Part shown: positions 25,698 through 34,031 of the stretch, piece after piece
How the letters are laid out: every line of letters begins with the position of its first letter
Position numbering within the stretch: the first letter of the stretch is position 1
From: Teichococcus aestuarii
GTDB lineage: Bacteria > Pseudomonadota > Alphaproteobacteria > Acetobacterales > Acetobacteraceae
Assembly: GCF_003116135.1 (NCBI RefSeq)
Contig: NZ_PDOA01000004.1
Location: 124,001 to 188,000 of the forward strand
Direction: 5' to 3'
Length of the DNA stretch: 64,000 nt
The notes under the pieces: model-generated
Seen by the model: only the letters and a program-made list of their open reading frames with translations
Told to the model about the DNA's origin: nothing
Database searches by the model: none
Translations under genes and position numbers: made by a program

Positions 25698-25855
25698 GCG
25701 TCACGCGGGCCACGGCCGCTGCGGCGTCACGCGGGCCGCGCGCGGCAGCATCGCTCAGGCTGCGCGCGCAGATGCGTCGCTCAAGCTGTGCGTGCAGATG
25801 CGTCGCTCCGGCCGCGCGCGCAGATGCGTCACTCCGGCTGCGCGCGCAGGTGCGC
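25698..25855. repeat. 26-bp imperfect tandem repeat array
   Basis: Six to seven units start near 25698, 25724, 25748, 25774, 25800, 25826 and 25852. The core is GCGTCGCTC or GCGTCACGC followed by a GC-rich arm such as CTGCGCGCGCAGAT. The array fills the 270-bp gap between the GntP start and the dehydrogenase stop and runs into the last codons of the latter. Confidence 0.8.
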
Positions 25856-26770
25856 GACGAGCGCCATCAGCCGGCGGTTGCGCCAGTCGGTGCGCGCCTG
25901 CAGCCGGTCGGCCGGCAGGGCCTGGCGCAGCTCCGCCTCGGCGGCCTTGATCGCCCCGGCCGACCAGGGCTGCGGGTCGCGGCGGGAGAGGGCGATGCTG
26001 TGGTAGAGCGGCGCGAGGCGCGCCGAGTAGTCGGCGATGCCGCCCGGCGCGTTCAGGTCGATGGTCTCGAACGGCCCCATGAAGGCCCAGCGCAGGCCGA
26101 GCCCCTGGCTCACCGTGCGGTCGATGTCGGCGGCCGAGGCGAGGCCCGCCTCGTAGAGCGCCCAGGCCTCGTTCAGCAGCGCGCCCTGCAGGCGGTTGAG
26201 GATGAAGCCTTCCACCTCGCCCTTCACCTCGATCGGCGCCTGGCCCCAGCCTTCCATGGCGGCGCGCAGCACCGGCAGGATGGCGGGGTCGGTCCAGGGG
26301 GCCGGCACCAGTTCCACCAGCGGGATCAGGTGCGGCGGGTTCACCGGGTGGGCGACGAGGAAGCGCTCCCGCTTCGGCAGCCCCGCCGTGAAGGCCGAGG
26401 CCGGGATGCCGGAGGAGGAGGAGCCGACGATGGCATCCGCCCGCATCGCCGCGTCGATATCGGCGCAGGCGGCCTGCTTCACCTCGACCCGCTCCAGCAC
26501 GGATTCCTGGATGTAGTCGGCCTCGCCCACCGCGTCGGCCAGCGTGGCGCAGACGGTGATGCGCGCCAGCACCGGCTCCACCGCCTCGACCAGCCCGGCG
26601 CCGTGCATGTCCTCCAGCATGGTGCGCAGCCGCGCCAGGGCGCCGGCGCGGATGGTCTCGCTGGCGTCGAACAGGCGGACGCGGGCGCCGCCGCGGGCGA
26701 AGACCAGCGCCCAGCCGGAGCCGACCAGCCCGGCGCCGACCACGGCGACGGTGTTCAGGACATGCTGCAT
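25829..26770 (-). CDS. 3-hydroxyacyl-CoA dehydrogenase-like NAD-dependent dehydrogenase (L-gulonate/lambda-crystallin type)
   Basis: 313 residues. The Rossmann domain opens with VAVVGAGLVGSGWAL. The motif VAHPVNPPHLIPLVELVPAP, with the catalytic His, is characteristic of the lambda-crystallin/L-gulonate 3-dehydrogenase branch rather than of fatty-acid beta-oxidation enzymes. The C-terminal helical domain has GFILNRLQGALLNEAW. ATG 26770 has GAAGGA 6 nt upstream and overlaps the 3' end of the lacI gene by 16 bp, so both belong to one leftward unit. The substrate is unproven: a hydroxy acid such as gulonate, or carnitine. Confidence 0.82.
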   Translation of the reverse strand: MQHVLNTVAVVGAGLVGSGWALVFARGGARVRLFDASETIRAGALARLRTMLEDMHGAGLVEAVEPVLARITVCATLADAVGEADYIQESVLERVEVKQAACADIDAAMRADAIVGSSSSGIPASAFTAGLPKRERFLVAHPVNPPHLIPLVELVPAPWTDPAILPVLRAAMEGWGQAPIEVKGEVEGFILNRLQGALLNEAWALYEAGLASAADIDRTVSQGLGLRWAFMGPFETIDLNAPGGIADYSARLAPLYHSIALSRRDPQPWSAGAIKAAEAELRQALPADRLQARTDWRNRRLMALVAHLRAQPE

Positions 26771-27864
26771 GAGGTTTCCTTCTCGGGATGGGTGTCGCGG
26801 AGGGCGGCGGGAACCAGGGCGGGGGTGCTGCCGCGCGCCACCAGCGTGCCGGGCAGGCGCAGCAGCGGGCGCGGCAGGGGCTCGCCCCGGCCGAGGCGGC
26901 CGATCCAGTCCAGCGCGGTGTCGAGCATCGCCTCCACCGGCTGGCGCAGCGTCGTCAGGTCGTGCGCCGGCCAGGCGGCCATCGGGATGTCGTCGAAGCC
27001 CGCGATGGCGAGGTCGCGCGGCACGCGCAGGCCGAAGCGCCCGCGCGCCGCCTCCTGAAAGCCGATGGCCAGGATGTCGCTGGCGCAGAACACCGCCTGC
27101 GGCCGGTCCGGGCCGGCGAGCAGGGCCTGCGCCGCGGCCTGCCCGGCGGCGTAGGTGAAGGCGCCGGCCACGCCCTCGCCAGGCCATTCCAGCGGCGGCG
27201 GCACGCCGCGCGCGGCGCAGCGGCCGAGGAAGCCGGCGCGCCGCTCGGCATGGGTGGAGGCATCGGCGCGGCCGCCGACGAAGGCCAGCCGCGTGGCGCC
27301 GCGGTCGATCAGGTGGTCGGCCAGGGCCGCGCCGCCCTGCGCGTTGTCGCAGACGATGGCGGCCGCCTCCGGGTCGGAGGGGTGGCGGTTGAGGAACAGC
27401 AGCGGCGTGCCGGCCTCGCGGCAGGCTCGGCTGGCGGCGCTGCTGAGGGTGGTGGCCAGCACGATGGCGCATTCCGGCTGGTAGGAGAGCAGCAGCCGCA
27501 GCGCCGCCGCCTCCGAAGCCGCCGCCGCGCCCTCCGGCTCGGTCATCACCAGCATCGTGTTGTAGCCGGCGCCCTGCAGCCGGCTGGTGAGCCGCTCCAG
27601 CGCCGCCGGGTAGAAGGGGTTGGCGAGGTCGGACACCACCACGCCGACGATGCGGGTGCGCCGCGTGATCATGCCGCGCGCCAGGGCGTTCGGGTGGTAG
27701 CCCAGCTCCTCGGCGCGGCGCAGCACGAGGGCGCGCGTCTCGGCGGCGATGGCGCCGCCGGGGTGGAAGGCCCGCGCCACGGTGGCGACCGACATGCCCA
27801 GGCCCCGGGCCAGGTCCTTGATGGTGATGCGGTGCGTGCGGCTAGGCGGCATGGCCCGCCCCAT
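26755..27864 (-). CDS. LacI family transcriptional regulator (copy 2)
   Basis: HTH TIKDLARGLGMSVATVARAF, hinge GYHPNALARGM, then the effector-binding domain (TRIVGVVVSDLANPFYP to [21 protein letters not shown]). It is clearly paralogous to the regulator at 20934-21920. Two in-frame ATGs (27864 and 27852) are possible; neither has a good ribosome-binding site. The best SD nearby (GGAGGAAACGC before ATG 27889) instead drives a 15-codon reading frame in another phase that overlaps this start. A perfect palindrome 70 bp upstream is the likely self-operator. Confidence 0.87.
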   Translation of the reverse strand: MGRAMPPSRTHRITIKDLARGLGMSVATVARAFHPGGAIAAETRALVLRRAEELGYHPNALARGMITRRTRIVGVVVSDLANPFYPAALERLTSRLQGAGYNTMLVMTEPEGAAAASEAAALRLLLSYQPECAIVLATTLSSAASRACREAGTPLLFLNRHPSDPEAAAIVCDNAQGGAALADHLIDRGATRLAFVGGRADASTHAERRAGFLGRCAARGVPPPLEWPGEGVAGAFTYAAGQAAAQALLAGPDRPQAVFCASDILAIGFQEAARGRFGLRVPRDLAIAGFDDIPMAAWPAHDLTTLRQPVEAMLDTALDWIGRLGRGEPLPRPLLRLPGTLVARGSTPALVPAALRDTHPEKETSCSMS

Positions 27865-27889
27865 GCGCCGCTGTCGCGCTCTCGCGCAT
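27842..27889 (-). other. Possible 15-codon leader peptide overlapping the lacI start
   Basis: ATG 27889 is preceded by GGAGGAAACGC, the strongest ribosome-binding site in the region, and encodes MRESATAAHGAGHAA followed by TAG. The stop lies just beyond both candidate lacI starts, an arrangement suited to translational coupling. A frameshift in the regulator N-terminus is the alternative explanation. Confidence 0.35.
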
Positions 27890-27934
27890 GCGTTTCCTCC
27901 TGTCTGCGGCCGTGTTCCGGCTCGTCCTGGTTGG

Positions 27935-27950
27935 CCGAGAACGTTCTCGG
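27935..27950. promoter_or_regulatory. 16-bp palindromic LacI-type operator
   Basis: CCGAGAACGTTCTCGG is a perfect palindrome with a central CpG, a classic LacI-family operator form (GAGAACGTTCTC core). It lies 70-85 bp upstream of the leftward lacI and 85 bp upstream of the rightward sensor gene, so it could control both. A second dyad, ACACG-TTTT-CGTGT, is at 27980-27993. Confidence 0.78.
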
Positions 27951-28034
27951 TTCGGCGCGTCGCGTCAACTCGCCGCGCCACACGTTTTCGTGTTCGTCGA
28001 TCGCGGCGCGGGGTGCCGTCTGGCCGGGGGTGGC

Positions 28035-28988
28035 ATGCCGGCGATAGCATCGCCGCAGGGGCGGAGAGACGAGACGGTGCAGGTTCCCGGCATACGGCGC
28101 ACGGTGTCGCGCATCCTGGCCATGGTGTTCTGCCTGGGGCTGCTGGCGGGGCTTGGCGGCTTCTACCTGCTGCTGCAGGACCGCGCGCTGGGGCAGGCGG
28201 CCTCCGAGGCGCGCATCCTGCTGCGCTCGGCGCTGGCCATCCGCGGCTACACGGCCGAGCACATCTTCCCCAAGCTCACGCGGCTGGAGGATGGCGCCTT
28301 CCACGCCGAGACGGTGCCCTCCTTCGCGGCGCAGACCGTCTTCCGCATGGTGGCCAGCGAGTACAGCGCCTACACCTACCGCGAGCCGGCGCTGAACCCG
28401 ACCTCCAGCGCCGACCTCGCCACCCCCTTCGAGGTGGAGCTGATCCAGCGCTTCCGCGCCGATCCGCGGCTGGCGGAGCTGAGCGGCGTCCGCCCCACCG
28501 ACACGGACCGGCTGTTCTACCTGGCCCGCCCCATCCGCATCACCCAGGAAGGCTGCCTGACCTGCCACAGCACGCCGGAGCGGGCGCCGCCGGCCATGCT
28601 GGCGAAATACGGCACCGGCAGCGGCTTCGGCTGGCAGATGAACGAGGTGGTGGGCGCCCAGGTGCTGACCGTGCCGGTGACGCAGGGGCTGAAGGGCTCG
28701 CTGGAGCTGGTCGGGGTGCTCGGGCTCGGCCTCGCGCTGATCTTCGGCCTGGCCTATGTGGCGCTGGTGCTGGCGCTGGACCGCATGGTGATCCGCCCGC
28801 TCGGCGCGCTCAGCCGCGCCGCCGAGGCGGCCAGCCAGAGCGGCGACCCGCGCCTCGGCCTGCCGCGCGCCGGCGCCGGCGAGATCCGCCGGCTGGCGGA
28901 GTCGATCGACCGGCTGCGCATCTCGCTCGGCAAGGCGATGGGCCGGCTCGGCCGCGAGGCGGCGCCGCGCCCGGAGGCCGGCGATTGA
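28035..28988 (+). CDS. DUF3365 (Tll0287-like) heme-c membrane sensor protein with HAMP
   Basis: 317 residues. TM1 (about 26-48) is followed by an extracytoplasmic domain of about 180 residues matching the Tll0287-like/DUF3365 fold: RGYTAEHIFPKL, EYSAYTYREPALNPTS, and a single covalent heme site CLTCH (Cys174-His178). TM2 (about 222-248) leads to a HAMP-like segment (RMVIRPLGALSRAAE) with no output domain. Such proteins are thought to be redox or gas sensors. ATG 28035 is used; GTG 28077 is an alternative. The stop overlaps the TTG start of the channel gene (TTGA), so the two are coupled. Confidence 0.78.
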   Translation: MPAIASPQGRRDETVQVPGIRRTVSRILAMVFCLGLLAGLGGFYLLLQDRALGQAASEARILLRSALAIRGYTAEHIFPKLTRLEDGAFHAETVPSFAAQTVFRMVASEYSAYTYREPALNPTSSADLATPFEVELIQRFRADPRLAELSGVRPTDTDRLFYLARPIRITQEGCLTCHSTPERAPPAMLAKYGTGSGFGWQMNEVVGAQVLTVPVTQGLKGSLELVGVLGLGLALIFGLAYVALVLALDRMVIRPLGALSRAAEAASQSGDPRLGLPRAGAGEIRRLAESIDRLRISLGKAMGRLGREAAPRPEAGD

Positions 28989-30511
28989 ACCCGCGCCCCG
29001 CCGCCGCCACAGCCGGCCTGCCCGGCGGGCTCTGGCCGCTGGCGCTGCTCGCCGCCGGCAGCGCCGGCCTGTGGCTGCTGAGCTGGCTGGCCGAGGACCA
29101 CCTGCTGCTCGGCCACGGCCCGGTGCAGGCGGGGCTGCGCATCGGCGCCACGCTCGGCACCGCGCTGCTGGTGGTGATGGCGGGCGGCCGCGCCGTGCTC
29201 GGCCTCGGCCTGTCCGCCGGGCTGGGCCTCGAGCCCACGGGGCTGCAGCGCGCCATCGCCTACAGCGTGCTCACCTTCGCCGCCTCGGCCGTGGTGCTGG
29301 CCTCCTTCGGCTTCGACATCACGGCGGTGCTCACCACCTCCGCCATCCTCACCGCCGCCGTCGGCCTGGCGCTGCAGCCGACGCTCGGCAGCCTGATCTC
29401 GGGCGTGGCGCTGCACATGGACCGTGTGCTGCATGTGGGCGACACCATCGTGCTGGACGGGCGGAAGGTGGAGATCGTCCGGCTGGACTGGCGCACCGCC
29501 ATCGGCCGGCGGCGGGACGGCACCACCATCGTCATCCCCAATGCGCGCATCTGCAACGACACCATGGTGGTCTATCCGGCGGGGCAGCCGGTGCGGCAGG
29601 ATTCCCTCTTCCCCGCCCCCGCCAACGTGCCGCCGCAGCGCGTCTCGGAGCTGGTGACGGCGCTGATCACCGACTTCCCGCAGATCGACGCCGCGCGCCC
29701 GGTGATGGTGATGCTGGAGGGCTACGACCCCGGCAGCGCCCTGGCGCGCTACCGCGCCCGCTACTGGATCCGCAACACCTGGGACGGGCCGGAGATCGAC
29801 AGCGAGGTGCTGCGCCGGGTCTGGTACGTGTTCCAGCGCCACGGCATCCCCTGGCCGGTCTCGCGCCTCTACGAGCCGGGGCAGCGCCGCGTGGCGGAGC
29901 CGGGCCTCGCCCCCGGCGGCCGGCCGCTGGAGGAGACGCTGGCCGTGCTGCTGCCGCCCGGGCCGGAGCGCGAGGCGCGGGCGCGCCGGCTGGCCGAGGC
30001 CGGTCGGCTGCTGCTCTACGCCCCCGATGAGCGGCTGATCCTGCCCGAGGCCCATGCGGGCGGGCAGTTCCTGGTGCTGGCGGGCCATGTGCGGGCCGAG
30101 GATGAGGGGGCGGGAATGCTGGCCGAGGTCTCGCCGCCGCCGCCGCTGCGGCTGCAGCGCCTGGGCCGCGCCGCCACGCTGCGCCGCATGGCGGACGCGC
30201 TGGCGCGGCAGATCGGCCCCTATGCCGAGCATGCGGTGCGGCAGGCCGCCGCGCGCTCCTCCAGCCTGGCCGATCTGTGCCGCGAGGTGGCGGAGGAGAT
30301 CCCCGACCCCGCGCGCCGCGCCGCCTTCCTGGCCGAGCTGGACGTGGCCGAGGCGCCGGCGCAGGGCCCCGGCCACCGCTTCCGCGCGCGGCGCGACGCC
30401 GCCGGCCGCCTGGTGGCCGACCCGCCCCTGCGCGCGGTGGAGGAGGTGGCGGTGCTGGCCCTGCCCGCCGCCCTGGAGGGGCAGCTCGGCCGCCTGTCCC
30501 GCGCCGGCTGA
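28985..30511 (+). CDS. MscS family channel with C-terminal cyclic-nucleotide-binding-like domain
   Basis: 508 residues. Four predicted membrane spans occupy about 12-140; the pore helix and beta domain follow (AVGLALQPTLGSLISGVALHMDRVLHVGDTIVLDG), then IGRRRDGTTIVIPNARI and the mixed C-terminal cage domain to about 310. Residues about 338-400 (LLLYAPDERLILPEAHAGGQ, FLVLAGHV) resemble a cNMP-binding beta roll, as in bCNG channels; the phosphate-binding cassette is not clear. The last 100 residues are unassigned. TTG 28985 is supported by GGAGG 6 nt upstream and by the TTGA overlap with the heme sensor gene. Confidence 0.8.
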   Translation: MNPRPAAATAGLPGGLWPLALLAAGSAGLWLLSWLAEDHLLLGHGPVQAGLRIGATLGTALLVVMAGGRAVLGLGLSAGLGLEPTGLQRAIAYSVLTFAASAVVLASFGFDITAVLTTSAILTAAVGLALQPTLGSLISGVALHMDRVLHVGDTIVLDGRKVEIVRLDWRTAIGRRRDGTTIVIPNARICNDTMVVYPAGQPVRQDSLFPAPANVPPQRVSELVTALITDFPQIDAARPVMVMLEGYDPGSALARYRARYWIRNTWDGPEIDSEVLRRVWYVFQRHGIPWPVSRLYEPGQRRVAEPGLAPGGRPLEETLAVLLPPGPEREARARRLAEAGRLLLYAPDERLILPEAHAGGQFLVLAGHVRAEDEGAGMLAEVSPPPPLRLQRLGRAATLRRMADALARQIGPYAEHAVRQAAARSSSLADLCREVAEEIPDPARRAAFLAELDVAEAPAQGPGHRFRARRDAAGRLVADPPLRAVEEVAVLALPAALEGQLGRLSRAG

Positions 30512-30521
30512 CCCGGCAGCA

Positions 30522-30547
30522 GAAGGAAGGGGCCTGGGGCTTCCTTC
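30522..30547. terminator. Bidirectional hairpin, channel gene / purN
   Basis: GAAGGAAG (30522-30529) pairs perfectly with CTTCCTTC (30540-30547) around a G-rich 10-nt loop between convergent genes. Confidence 0.65.
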
Positions 30548-30564
30548 CCCCGGCCCTGGCTGGC

Positions 30565-31233
30565 CTAGCCGGGGTTGCTGAGCCGTTCCGCGCTTGGCCC
30601 CGGCGGTGTGTCCAGCCGCGCCAGGTTGCCCTCCAGCGCCACGCGCCCCGCCGCCACCCAGGCCAGCGCCGCCGGGTAGAGCCGGTGCTCCTCGGCCAGC
30701 ACGCGGGCGCCCAGGCTGGCCTCGTCGTCGCCGGGCAGGATGGGCACGGCGGCCTGGGCCAGGATCGGCCCCTCATCGACGCCCGGCGTCACGAGGTGCA
30801 CGGTGCAGCCATGCAGCTTCACGCCCGCCGCGAGCGCCCGGGCATGGGTGTCGAGCCCCGGGAAGGCCGGCAGCAGGGAGGGGTGGATGTTGAGCATCCG
30901 CCCCGCCCAGCGGGTGGTGAAGCCTTCCGTCAGCACGCGCATGAAGCCGGCCAGGGCGATCAGCTCCACGCCATGCCGCGCCAGCTCCGCCTCCATCGCC
31001 GCCTCGAAGCCCGCGCGGTCGCGCCCGAAGGGGCGGGATTCCACCACGGCGGTCGGGATGCCGGCCGCCGCCGCGCGGCCGAGGCCGGCGGCATCCGCCC
31101 GGTTGGAGAGGACGAGCGCGATCTCGGCCGGGTAGCCAGGGTCGGCGGCGGCGGCGAGCAGGGCGGCCATGTTGCTGCCCCGCCCGGAGATCAGGATGGC
31201 GGTGCGCCGCCGGCTCCCAACCCCTCCGCTCAT
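30565..31233 (-). CDS. purN: Phosphoribosylglycinamide formyltransferase
   Basis: Transfers a formyl group from 10-formyl-THF to GAR in purine synthesis. [15 protein letters not shown] binds the phosphate. The catalytic region [20 protein letters not shown] and [15 protein letters not shown] contain the conserved Asn, His and Asp. 222 residues is typical. ATG 31233 overlaps the purM stop (ATGA), so the pair is translated together. Confidence 0.95.
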   Translation of the reverse strand: MSGGVGSRRRTAILISGRGSNMAALLAAAADPGYPAEIALVLSNRADAAGLGRAAAAGIPTAVVESRPFGRDRAGFEAAMEAELARHGVELIALAGFMRVLTEGFTTRWAGRMLNIHPSLLPAFPGLDTHARALAAGVKLHGCTVHLVTPGVDEGPILAQAAVPILPGDDEASLGARVLAEEHRLYPAALAWVAAGRVALEGNLARLDTPPGPSAERLSNPG

Positions 31234-32312
31234 GCGGCGGGCCAGCGCGGCGTGAGGTTCTCCACCCGCACCTCGGGCGCGGCCTCCGCCTCGCCGGCCG
31301 CGATGGTGCCGAGGCGGAACACCGTCTCGCCCTTGTCGGAGAGCAGGTCGGTGGCGGCAGAGACATCCGCCTCGCGCACCACCAGGCACATGCCGATGCC
31401 GCAGTTGAAGACGCGCAGCATCTCCTCCGGCGCCACGTTGCCGGCCTGGGCCAGCCAGGCGAAGACGGGCGGCAGGGTCCAGGCCTGCGCGTCCAGCACC
31501 GCCACGGTGCCGCGCGGCAGCACGCGCGGCAGGTTGCCCGGCAGGCCGCCGCCGGTGATGTGCGCCGCCGCCTTCACCAGCCCGGCGCGGTGCAGCGCCA
31601 GCACGGACTGCACGTAGATGCGCGTCGGCGCCAGCAGCGCCTGGCCCAGCGTCTGCGCGCCGGCCTCCGGCGTGGCGAAGGGGGCGGGGGTGCCGACGCC
31701 CTGGTTGGTGGCGGCCAGGATGCGGCGCACCAGCGAGAAGCCGTTGGAATGCACGCCGGAGGCGGCGAGGCCCAGCACCACGTCGCCCGGCGCCACGTCG
31801 GGCTTCGGCAGCAGCCCGTCGCGCTCGGCGGCGCCCACCGAGAAGCCGGCGAGGTCGTAATCATCCTTGGCGTACATGCCCGGCATCTCGGCCGTCTCGC
31901 CGCCGACAAGGGCGCAGCCGGCCTGCCGGCAGCCCTCGGCGATGCCGGCGACGACGGCGCGGGCCTGCTCCAGCTGCAGCTTGCCAGTGGCGAAGTAGTC
32001 GAGGAAGAACAGCGGCTCGGCGCCCTGCACGACGAGGTCGTTCACGCACATGGCAACCAGGTCGATGCCCACGGCGTCATGCATGTTGCAGTCGATGGCG
32101 AGGCGCAGCTTGGTGCCGACGCCATCGGTGGAGGACACCAGGACGGGGTCGACGTAGCCGGCCGCCTTCAGGTCGAACAGCGCGCCGAAGCCGCCGAGGG
32201 AGCCCATGGTCCCGGGGCGGTCCGTGCTGCGCGCCAGCGGCTTGATGGCATCCACGAGGGCGTCGCCGGTTTCGATGTCAACGCCGGCGTCGCGGTAGGT
32301 CAGACTGGTCAT
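31230..32312 (-). CDS. purM: Phosphoribosylformylglycinamidine cyclo-ligase (AIR synthetase)
   Basis: ATP-dependent ring closure that forms aminoimidazole ribotide. Signature parts: [15 protein letters not shown] at the N-terminus, [20 protein letters not shown] (ATP/phosphate site), [36 protein letters not shown] and [16 protein letters not shown]. 360 residues is close to the usual 345-355. It forms an operon with purN. It is divergent from an exported-protein gene with a 50-bp gap that must contain both promoters. Confidence 0.96.
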   Translation of the reverse strand: MTSLTYRDAGVDIETGDALVDAIKPLARSTDRPGTMGSLGGFGALFDLKAAGYVDPVLVSSTDGVGTKLRLAIDCNMHDAVGIDLVAMCVNDLVVQGAEPLFFLDYFATGKLQLEQARAVVAGIAEGCRQAGCALVGGETAEMPGMYAKDDYDLAGFSVGAAERDGLLPKPDVAPGDVVLGLAASGVHSNGFSLVRRILAATNQGVGTPAPFATPEAGAQTLGQALLAPTRIYVQSVLALHRAGLVKAAAHITGGGLPGNLPRVLPRGTVAVLDAQAWTLPPVFAWLAQAGNVAPEEMLRVFNCGIGMCLVVREADVSAATDLLSDKGETVFRLGTIAAGEAEAAPEVRVENLTPRWPAA

Positions 32313-32362
32313 CAGGGGGCCCGATCGGCTATGCGCAAAGGCCCGGGTAAGGAGAGATCACT

Positions 32363-33397
32363 ATGCCGGGCATCCAAGGGGGCGGAATGCAACATTTTCG
32401 GCGCTTCGCCGCAACCGTTGTCGTCGGGGGCCTGATCGGCGCCGCGGTCGGGTCGGCCGGGTTCGGGGCCGGGCAGGGGGCGCGCGCCCAGGCGCTGCCG
32501 CCGGCCATGGCCGCCACCGCCGCCGAGCCGGCCGCGAACCCCTATGTGCAGCGCGGCGTGCCGGCCGAGGCGACCGCCGAGAACGCCGTCATCGCCCGCA
32601 CCCGCGCGCTCGCCGCAGCGCAGCGCGCCGCCTACGACCGCATGGCCGGGGAGCTCGGCCTGACGCGCGGGCTGAGCGATTCCCAGATCGATTCCCTGGT
32701 CTCCTCCATCATCGTGGAGGAGGAGCGGACCACCCGCACCGGCTACAGCGGCCGGCTGACGGTGAACTTCAACCAGAGCCGCGTGGCCGCCCGCGCGGGC
32801 GGCGGAGGCGGCACGGGCGGCGGAACGGGCGGCGGAACGGGCGGCGGAACGGGCGGCGTACTGGCGGGCGGCCCGCCCTCCGGCCTGCCGGCCACCCTGC
32901 CGCCCGGCGGGGGGATGGGCGGCGACGCCGCCCCGCCGGTGATGCCCGGCGCCCCGGCCGCCGGCTTCATCCTGGCCGAGGCCCGCTTCACCGGCCTGCG
33001 GGAATGGCTGGAGCTGCGCCGCCGCCTGCTCACCAGCCCCGAGATCGCCTCGGTGGACATCCAGGCCATCGCGGTGGATGGCGCCCGGCTGCGCCTCGGC
33101 CTGCGGCAAGCGCCGCAGCAGGCGATGCAGGCGCTGCCCGCCACCGGCCTCGCCCTGGTGCCGCCCGCCGCGCAGGCGGCCAGCCCCTACGCCGCGCAGG
33201 CGGCCAGCCCTTACGGCACGCAGGCGGCCAGCCCCTACGCCGCCGGGGCGGCCAACCCCTTCGCCGCCCCGGTGGCGCCCGGGGCGCTGGCGCCGCCGGT
33301 GCGCGCCGGCGCCGCGCCCGCCCCCGCGGCGGCCCCGCCGGGCGGCGCGGGCGCCCCCTCCGGACCCTGGCAAATCGGCCTTGCCGGCCGGATCTGA
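32363..33397 (+). CDS. Exported repeat-containing protein, DUF2066-like context
   Basis: 344 residues with a signal-like N-terminus (MQHFRRFAATVVVGGLIGAA, cleavage near ARAQA). Residues about 60-125 and 205-245 form the only conserved-looking parts (ARTRALAAAQRAAYDRMAGE, EARFTGLREWLELRRRLLTS), reminiscent of the DUF2066 proteins found in this gene neighbourhood; the assignment is tentative. Between them is a (GGGT)n run, and the C-terminal part has four AQAASPYA repeats and Pro/Ala-rich sequence. AAGGAG lies 8 nt before ATG 32363. Confidence 0.65.
   Translation: MPGIQGGGMQHFRRFAATVVVGGLIGAAVGSAGFGAGQGARAQALPPAMAATAAEPAANPYVQRGVPAEATAENAVIARTRALAAAQRAAYDRMAGELGLTRGLSDSQIDSLVSSIIVEEERTTRTGYSGRLTVNFNQSRVAARAGGGGGTGGGTGGGTGGGTGGVLAGGPPSGLPATLPPGGGMGGDAAPPVMPGAPAAGFILAEARFTGLREWLELRRRLLTSPEIASVDIQAIAVDGARLRLGLRQAPQQAMQALPATGLALVPPAAQAASPYAAQAASPYGTQAASPYAAGAANPFAAPVAPGALAPPVRAGAAPAPAAAPPGGAGAPSGPWQIGLAGRI
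32808..32857 (+). repeat. 12-bp tandem repeat encoding GGGT units
   Basis: GGCGGAACGGGC-type 12-bp units are repeated about four times inside the exported protein gene, keeping the reading frame. Confidence 0.8.
33171..33262 (+). repeat. 24-bp tandem repeat encoding AQAASPYA
   Basis: Three close copies and a fourth diverged copy of a 24-bp unit (core CGCAGGCGGCCAGCCCCTAC) lie near the 3' end of the exported protein gene. Confidence 0.85.
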
Positions 33398-34031
33398 GCC
33401 GCCGCGCCCGCCCGGCCGCCCCCCGGCGCCCGCGCCGGCGGGGACCTTCACCCTGCCGAATCTCATCACCCTGGCGCGGCTCTGCATGGTGCCGGCCACC
33501 ATCTGGCTGATCATCCACGGCCGGCTGGACATCGCCTTCTTCGTCTTCGTGGCCGCCGGGGTGTCGGACGCGCTGGATGGCTGGCTGGCCCGCCGCCAGG
33601 GCAGCCATTCCACGCTCGGCGCCATGCTCGACCCGGTGGCCGACAAGGCGCTGCTGATCTGCACCTATGTGTCGCTCGCCATCATCGGCGTGCTGCCGGA
33701 CTGGCTGGCCCTGCTGGTGGTGTTCCGCGACCTGCTGATCATGGGTGGCGTCGCGCTGTTCACCCTGCTCGGTGCGCCGCCGCCGATCCAGCCGCTGCGC
33801 ATCTCGAAGGCCAACACCGTGGCGCAGATCGCCCTCGCCGCGCTGGCGCTGCTGCTGGCGGGCTTCGGCCTGCGCGGCGCATGGCTGCTCGATGCCACGA
33901 TCGCCCTCGTCGCCTGCACCACCGTGCTGTCCGGCCTGGCCTATGTCGCGCCGCTGCTGCGGCGGGGCGGGGCGGGAGGTGGGGCAGGGGATGGAACAGG
34001 GGATGGAACAGGGGGCGGGACTCCAGGATGA
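33381..34031 (+). CDS. CDP-alcohol phosphatidyltransferase family protein
   Basis: Integral membrane enzyme that joins a CDP-lipid to an alcohol, probably PgsA-like phosphatidylglycerophosphate or related synthesis. The full signature D-x2-DG-x2-AR-x8-G-x3-D-x3-D is seen in SDALDGWLARRQGSHSTLG and AMLDPVADK. About five to six spans are predicted. There is no ATG upstream of the domain; TTG 33381, inside the end of the preceding gene, is the only plausible start and gives 216 residues. Its stop overlaps the next gene (ATGA). Substrate alcohol not determinable. Confidence 0.82.
   Translation: MPAGSEPPRPPGRPPAPAPAGTFTLPNLITLARLCMVPATIWLIIHGRLDIAFFVFVAAGVSDALDGWLARRQGSHSTLGAMLDPVADKALLICTYVSLAIIGVLPDWLALLVVFRDLLIMGGVALFTLLGAPPPIQPLRISKANTVAQIALAALALLLAGFGLRGAWLLDATIALVACTTVLSGLAYVAPLLRRGGAGGGAGDGTGDGTGGGTPG

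Noticed and set aside
25698-25855. CRISPR array
   Set aside because: The repeats are directly adjacent with no unique spacers, are diverged, and no cas genes are present.
24665-27058. About 800-codon plus-strand frame across the gntP/repeat/dehydrogenase region
   Set aside because: It is antisense to two well-supported genes and runs through the tandem repeats; the translation is Arg/Ala/His-rich and featureless.
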